In this document: positions 58,064-64,000 of the stretch, piece by piece
Numbering within the stretch: position 1 is the stretch's first letter
Layout: every line of letters starts with the position of its first letter
Assembly: GCF_000275845.1 (NCBI RefSeq)
Contig: NW_006766884.1
Span: 873,739 to 937,738 of the forward strand
Origin: Dichomitus squalens LYAD-421 SS1
Lineage: Eukaryota > Basidiomycota > Agaricomycetes > Polyporales > Polyporaceae
Reading direction: 5' to 3'
Length of the DNA stretch: 64,000 bases
Translations under genes and position numbers: made by a program
Notes under the pieces: generated by a model
What the model was told of the DNA's origin: nothing
Database searches by the model: none
What the model saw: only the letters and a program-made list of their open reading frames with translations

Positions 58064-61000
58064 TCATGCAGTCGTCTGTCCAGTGACCGTCTGACCATCG
58101 CCATGGTGATTAGGCTGGGCTGCTGGGTAGGCCTGCGTCTGCGCGTGATGTGCGTGCGTCGAATGCGCCTGATGCGGGTAGTGGGTCTGAGGTTGTTGCG
58201 GTTGTGCGCCTTGCGATTGCTGAACCTGCTGAGCTTGGGGCTGAGCTTGTGCCGCCATCGCAGCCATATTGGCGCGCATGGACTTCTGCAACGACGGCCG
58301 TCCGTCCTCTGGCACGTCCTCCCCGACATCAAACGTCACCCCAGGCCGACGCCTACGAAGCTTTCCACGGTCCTGTTGCAACCACTCTTCCCGAGTCCTC
58401 CAGTCCTGCGCTGCCTGCAGGGGGTCGCGGAGGGGCGGGGAAGGGCGTCCAGCGGTCGAGCTCCGAGTAGAATCGCCTCCCGTCAGCATCGCATTGATCT
58501 GCCAATACTGTCAGTTGCCGTTTATGTCTGGATCAGGAGGAAAGGCGTACCACTGTACCATCAACTGCCTCCACGGACGCAGTGGAAACAGTGTGATGCC
58601 GCTTCGACAACAAACGGAAGGGGGTGAACATCTTGCCACTCGAGTTCCCGTTCCGGCCCGCGAGAGAGACGGGAGCAGGCTGGGCGATAGGGACAGCGCT
58701 CGTACTATACCCCCGCTGGTGCGTAGGCGCAGGCGTAGGAGAGGCCATAGTTCCAGTGGCTGCGGCAACGCGACGGCTCGGATCTGGAGGCGCGCCGTTC
58801 AAAGGCTTCGAATCGCCATTAGTTGCAGAAGGCGTCTGCATGTACGACATAGGGTGCGTTGGCTGTGAGATATTGCGTTCACGCTTCTCCCTGTACTGCT
58901 GGGACGGGGGGACAGGAGGCTCATCACGTTGTTTGGGCGGAGACGAGCGGGAGCGGAAGAGACTACCGAAGAAACTCCTCTTCTTATCCTTCTCTTTCCC
59001 AGCAACCGAGTTCTTTGACGTCGATCGGTCCAGCGGAATGAACGGCGCACTTGTCTGAGGTAGCATAGAAGGCGCAAGGGATGAAGGGGTGAGCAAGATG
59101 TCCTGTTGTTGCTGGGCTGCGGTCTTGCGTCCACGGGTAGGAAGACTTGCCGAGGCATAAGCAGTCCCGCCGCCGCCGCCATATTGCGGGTCAGATATGG
59201 TCCGCGCGTGTGCACTCGGGAAAGGCGTCGCTGTTGAGTGATTCGGGCCTGTGCTTGGGAACGTCTGATTCCGCGTAGGGGCCGGAGGCGCTGACTGGAG
59301 AGGGGCGGGTACCTGCGTGGAGGGTGACGAGACGGTGTTGAGACGTGAAGGTCTCATCGTGGGTGCCGGGGAGGGTGCCGCTCGCGGAGGAATACGTTGT
59401 GCACTGGGAGCTGGGCTTGCCAGTGGGTTGGTACCTAGAAGTCCATAATCGACCGACTGCCCCGCCCGAGACTGCGTATGCTGAGCTGCGAATGTCGCCT
59501 GAGTCGGCGTGGGTGCTGTCCTGCCATACTGTTGGTAGTCGTTAGACGCAAGAGGAGTTTGAGTGCTATAATTGTGCGAGTGACTAGGGGCGGCTACATT
59601 GGTCGGGGCTGAAGACGGGGCATATGCATTAGGGTATCCCTGGGCCTGTGGAGCAGGAGAGCGGTATCGAGTGATATCGGGGTATGCGGACGAGGAATTA
59701 GGCTGGCGAGAAGCGGTACTGGCATCAAGTCGTGAAGAGGCGTGAAGCTGAGGCTGCAGACTAACTGCGCTCGTTCGGCGCGGGAGATGTTGTTGCGAGG
59801 AGCTACTTGGGGACGGTTTCGTGGGGGCAGATTGGGCGATAGTGTCATTAGAGCCATTACGGTGGGGATGCAGGCGGACAGAAGGGGCATGTTTTGGAGT
59901 GGAAGAGCTGGTAGACGTAGCGTGAGGAACAACCGCCGGGGAACCCGAGGCATAAGCGTGTAGCCGAGATGTGTCGTTGGTCATTGTTCCGACAGATGGC
60001 GGTTTCGGTGATCGTGGGTCATAGCTCCCACTGCCGGGATAGTTGGACGCAGTGAGATGGACGGTGCTGGTAGGTGTAGGGGCTGAGGCCCCTGGGTACG
60101 TCATACCTCTCTTGGGCGACGCCGAAGGATGTTGCGGGGCGCCTGAGCCTGGAGGTCGTGTGATAGCGACGTCTTCGTATACAGGAAACCTGCTGGGCAA
60201 GTCTTGAGAAAGGACCTTCGCATGACCAACATTCGAACGATAGGCGTCGGCATCGCTGTTAGACTGCGCGTGCACTTGTGTATGCCCAGCTGACTGCGCA
60301 CTGGGTGCAGGTGTCGAGCGTGATCGCGAGGAGTACGGGTCCAAGGGTACAGGGGCAGCCGAAGGAGGCCGAGTGGACGGAGGTCGCACCACAACGTCTG
60401 GGATTACTGGCTGACTGCTAGGCATAGCTGACCCCCCGTGATGATCTAGACCACGCGAATGCATCGTGTGAGGGTAGCTTTGCCCCGATTGCTGATTCGA
60501 CCCCGAAGCGTCGTAGTTGATAGAGGAATGGTGATGGCCTGAGGATGCCTCGGTATACGCAGTCTGATGACCCTGTGCAAGCAAAGCCTGCAGTGATCCA
60601 TCCTGCTGACGCGAGGCCCCTAGTTGGTAAGATGGCTGCGGAAGGGGGTCTGTTTGACGAAGCGGTGTAACTCCCGAGTGAATGACCTTGGGCAGCGTAG
60701 CGTGAGGATCCGCTGGTCCCTGACCAGCCCGTATACTGACTATTTGTGGCACACGTTGAGACACTGTCAAACCTACGGATGGGGTAGGCTTGCCTGATGG
60801 TGGCATTGATACAGGATGCACCTGCACAGCAGACGTAGGGACGCCTGAGGGATTCTGTGCAGTCGCGTCCGCGGAATTAGGCGCCGGCTTCCTCGAACCC
60901 GACGGGTCTCGCTGGTGCTACAATGCATAGCCCTCAGCATGTGCAACATTTACTCGTCGAATCTAGGACTGCTCACCCGCTGGTACCATTGATTCGCGAT

Positions 61001-62538
61001 CTCTTGGCTTGTAGTATGTTCAGCGGCAGTTTGAGATTCGCCACCAGCAGTCTTCGACTTGTGGCGCGAGGACTCCCCATGAGTCCGATGCTTGCGCTGT
61101 GACACCGGTCATCCCTCAAAGAAGCACTCTGGAAATGAAGGCACTACTTACACGCTCAGTTTGTATTGTGGGAGCTTTCTCGTTCTCACTTCCCGATGGG
61201 CCGGAGGAGTACCCACGCTGAAGTATACTGGCCTGCTCCCGATTGGGGTAGTGCCTATCGGTCGTTCGCGGCTGGAGTGATTCTTAGTATAATCGATGAG
61301 TATCAAAATTCACCACGTCAAACTTACGCGTTCGTGCTCCTGCTCGCTGCTTGATAGGCCCGAATCTTGTCCGGCCTGCTGTGAAGCGATCTTGTGGTGA
61401 GAACGGTGAGGCTTGGAAGACGTGCGTCGGCGTCCCGGGGGAGGTATAGGGATCGGCGGATCGTCCTTGTCCGACACATAAGGATATACGGACTCCGGTA
61501 CAGGGACAGCTCCTCCACGTCCAGCGGAAGTGAGTCCGGCCCAAGGCAATCCCGTCGGAGCTGGAGCGGGAGCTTGTGCAGTTGGTTGCGGTTGCGTAGA
61601 CGGTGGACGAACGATATCCTGGGAAGCGAGATAGATCAGTAAGTTGCTGCCGTGCACGTGTGGAGGATACGAGTACGTACCGGATAAGGTGCAGGAATCC
61701 TGTCCGCAGACCTCTGTGCTACTGTCGCAGTCTGCGCGTACGCTTGATATGCGCTCGTCGCGTCGGTCGGTCGCGCCCCAGCTGTTGTTCGGCTTTCGCG
61801 ATCCTTGCGTCGGTCCTTGTCCTTGTGCCGGTCCTTGTCCCTCGATGACCGTTCCTTCTCCCCGTCTTTCTCCTTTCGTCGCTGCCTCTCCTTATCATCG
61901 CTCTTGTCGGTCGTATGGTCCCGCGTTTTCACTTTTTCTGGCCCACGACTGCTCGTCTTTTCCCTGTCCTTATCTCGCTCTCGGTGATGTCTGGAGGAGG
62001 AAGCGAGGTCGCGAGTAGACTGGGCAACTGGATTTGCGTAGGATGGGATTGTCGCGGTAGCTGGGTTGTACGTGACTGGATCGGGGTACGCATGGCGGCT
62101 GCGATGGCCGGAGCGCGAAGGCTTCGCCTCGTCAGCGACGAGGCCTTTCTCGTTAGATGCCCGAGGACTGCGCTTCTCGGTCTTCTGCTTGAGATATGCA
62201 CGAAGGTCGTAATGCGCCGCGTTCGACTGCAGCTGCACAGCAGGGTTCGGAGATGGGGGAACGGTGTAGTAAGACGCTTGATGCGCGGTGGATGATCTAT
62301 CCTTGCTAGAAGACTTATGACGGGCGTAGGCCGCTGAGGGATCGAGAGGGTCTGTAGGGTCCGCTCGGCGAGAGCTGCGATGCTTCCGGGGGGCCTCTGC
62401 GCCTCCTATCTGGTCCACATTGTGTCGCTGCGTGGTAGCCATTGTCTGACGAGGGCGGTCGGAATCCGAGCCGTCGTTGGGCCTCCAGAGGCCGTAGTCC
62501 TTGCGCGAGCTGGACGTAGTACGATGTCGGGTCGTCAT
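58064..62538 (-). CDS. Large intrinsically disordered Pro/Ser-rich protein, function unknown
   Basis: I do not recognise this protein. It opens MTTRHRTTSSSRKDYGLWRP. A region dense in Lys, Asp, Glu and Arg follows (ERDKDREKTSSRGPEKVK, DKDRHKDKDRRKDRESR). Next come about 1000 residues rich in Pro, Ser, Gln, Ala and Tyr with no predicted fold. Two patches look conserved by their hydrophobic-basic character: KKRSFFGSLFRSRSSPPK and KMFTPFRLLSKRHHTVSTAS. The last exons carry WRTREEWLQQDRGKLRRRRP and a Gln/His-rich tail ending GDGQTVTGQTTA. Exon borders near 60830-61300 are uncertain. One long uninterrupted exon (58600-60830) dominates the gene. Basic patches could bind membranes or nucleic acid, but nothing in the sequence decides this. 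Confidence 0.7.
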
Positions 62539-63780
62539 GGTCGACAGCGGAGCCCGAGCAGCAGCAGAGGAGAAAGGATGTGAACCGGGACGAAGCCCGA
62601 GTTAATATGGAGGGGTCGCCGAACGGGAGAGAATGGGGAGAAGCCAAGCCGTGTGGCCATGAGGCAAAACGCCGGTCTTCTCCAACCAGTTTCTGTTCCA
62701 CTTGCGGCCTCTTACGTACCGCCACTGCAACGCGCTCATTGTCGCATCCCGCCCGCCTTCGTTTCCCAATTCCCCTTGCTCTGGCGCAGATCTACGGGTA
62801 CTGCGTCTGGATGTTGCTCAGCAACATGCATTACCGTGTGTCTCCGCAGAGTGTGGCTCCAGGGAGCTCGCTGCTCTCAGGCCCCGCGCTCCGCATTCAT
62901 TGCGCTACCACGCCGTCATCCCGGTTGGCACGCGCGAAGTCCTCATTGTGGTCGGGGATGGTTGTCCACGGGCGCTTACTAAGCTGAGAGTACTTGTACG
63001 TTGATTGCTATTCGTAATCCAAAGCAATAGCACGTCCATGGATGACACAATACATTTTCTGTTTGTATAACTAAAGGTACATGGATAACGACGTGACCCT
63101 TGGATAAAAGCGATGTGTGCAAGGCAATAGAATCCGGGCGACGCCCCGAAATGCTCAGAGAGCAACGAAGCCCAGGAAACAGCCAGCAACGCTGCGGGCA
63201 CGGGGGTATTCCCCAGCTGCCAACTCAAAAACAGAGTCAGAGCGACCGCACCCAAACAGCTTGATCTTACACGATTTTGACTCATTACACGACAGTAGAC
63301 AGCGGAAAGGCTGGTGGAGGCAGATGCCTCCCTGTCGAGACAATTTAAGGATCGTGTAGCACCGTTGTTCAACGTGCCTGCGGTGCTCGTTGGTCACCAG
63401 CGGTGTACATACTCAGGTCGAGAAACGGGAAACGAATCAGAAGACTCGGGAAGAGAGGCTTCCGACGCACTTCCAGTCTAAACACCAGAAGGTTACCGCC
63501 AGCAACGAGTAGAACACGGAACTACGATGTGGATGGCGTCGGGGAGAACGAGAAAAAGTAAGAAGGGCGCGATTTATGGGTGCCTTTGTCATCTACCCGA
63601 TGAGGAAGGCAGGTCCCACGCACATTCGGCCAGAATCTCGCCCGCGCGGAGGACGACCAGTGCACGACTCCTTGCATATCGTCCACCTTTCCTCACCTTC
63701 TATCTACATCCTTCAGGCAACCCGCAGCAGGCCTCGCTTCCACTACTTTGTTAGAGGATAGATTCTGCTTTCCGCCTGCC
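62539..63780. other. Divergent upstream region of the last two genes
   Basis: The longest gap in the window (1242 bases) lies between the disordered-protein gene (reverse) and the gene starting at 63781 (forward). Several overlapping short frames exist on both strands, none with a domain. A CT-rich tract at about 63665-63720 resembles the pyrimidine boxes common before fungal start codons. Confidence 0.45.
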
Positions 63781-64000
63781 ATGGTAAGCCTGCCCAGCTC
63801 CAATCTGGACGTCAGGACTCACGAGCGTGCGTCATAGAGCGATACTATGGACGCACTCGATGAGAAGGTCAATGGGGGCCCGCCCATGGAAGTCGAGGAG
63901 ATCGTGTCCGTCAACGATCGTGCGTATGCATGCCCCCATTATTCGCGCGTGGCTCACTAATATGGCGTCTTGTTGTTTCAGATGAAGCCTTCGCGGCCAA
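63781..64000 (+). CDS. 5' end of an unidentified gene, cut by the window edge
   Basis: The best model has exons 63781-63783 (only the ATG), 63838-63919 and 63982 onward. The first intron (54 bases) starts GTAAGC, has a GGACTCAC branch site and ends CATAG. The second starts GTGCGT and ends TTTCAG. The predicted start is MSDTMDALDEKVNGGPPMEV and then EEIVSVNDHEAFAA. The alternative is translation from the ATG at 63847 (MDALDEKVNGG), with the first ATG then opening an 18-codon upstream frame that ends at 63837. Too little is visible to name a family. Confidence 0.55.

Noticed and set aside
62905..63372. A 155-codon reverse frame in the last intergenic gap
   Set aside because: It includes Leu-rich stretches but no signal, domain or splice support. 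Probably chance.
1..64000. Transposons, CRISPR arrays, viral insertions or a biosynthetic cluster
   Set aside because: No transposase, reverse transcriptase, terminal repeats, spacer arrays, polyketide/peptide synthetases or viral hallmark genes were recognised in any frame.

Overview
The window reads as gene-dense nuclear DNA of a filamentous basidiomycete, most likely an Agaricomycete. The support is: short introns (mostly about 47-75 bases) in nearly every gene, with GT(A/G)NGT donors and CTNAC-type branch sites; GC-rich coding sequence; intergenic gaps of 100-1200 bases; a mushroom-type divergent kinase; and a close set of conserved eukaryotic single-copy genes. No plasmid, virus, CRISPR array or transposon was recognised. 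The species cannot be named from the sequence.

Layout, left to right. 0.1-1.3 kb: a STE11-type MAPKKK kinase-domain gene, reverse, with an in-frame stop (likely pseudogene). 1.8-4.3 kb: exosome subunit MTR3 (reverse), head to head with an NSRP1/CCDC55-like splicing factor. About 4.6-4.8 kb: a weak F-box-like relic. 5.1-6.3 kb: divergent fungal kinase-like gene. 7.1-7.8 kb: RRM-only cyclophilin-E-like protein. 8.0-10.4 kb: TAF13 and exosome subunit RRP4, head to head. 10.5-12.4 kb: DUF4211 chromatin-type protein. 12.8-20.9 kb: very large C1-domain protein, probably UNC80-like. 20.9-22.7 kb: DPM2 and OST3/OST6, head to head. 23.0-28.6 kb: SEC16. 28.9-30.3 kb: RPAP3-like TPR protein. 31.1-34.2 kb: Pumilio/PUF protein. 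35.4-39.4 kb: kinesin-1 heavy chain. 39.9-44.4 kb: ELF1 and kinesin-5, head to head. 44.9-45.4 kb: VPS55. 45.6-54.5 kb: TRS120/TRAPPC9 and PIK1/PI4K-beta, head to head. 54.8-56.7 kb: GT15 alpha-1,2-mannosyltransferase. 57.3 kb: intron-containing tRNA-Val(CAC). 58.1-62.5 kb: long disordered protein. 63.8 kb to the edge: 5' end of an unidentified gene.

Two themes recur. Seven genes act in the secretory or endomembrane pathway: DPM2, OST3/6, SEC16, VPS55, TRS120, PIK1 and the GT15 enzyme, running from ER glycosylation through ER exit to the Golgi and endosome. A second group handles RNA and transcription: MTR3, RRP4, NSRP1-like, RRM protein, TAF13, ELF1, RPAP3-like and PUF. Five head-to-head pairs share intergenic gaps of only 110-299 bases, so co-regulation is plausible but unproven. 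I see no clearly new multi-gene system. The items most worth a second look are gene-structure oddities: the broken STE11 copy, a GC-AG intron in RRP4, a possible 5-base microexon in kinesin-1, two genes whose first coding exon appears to be only the ATG, and the large UNC80-like C1 protein.
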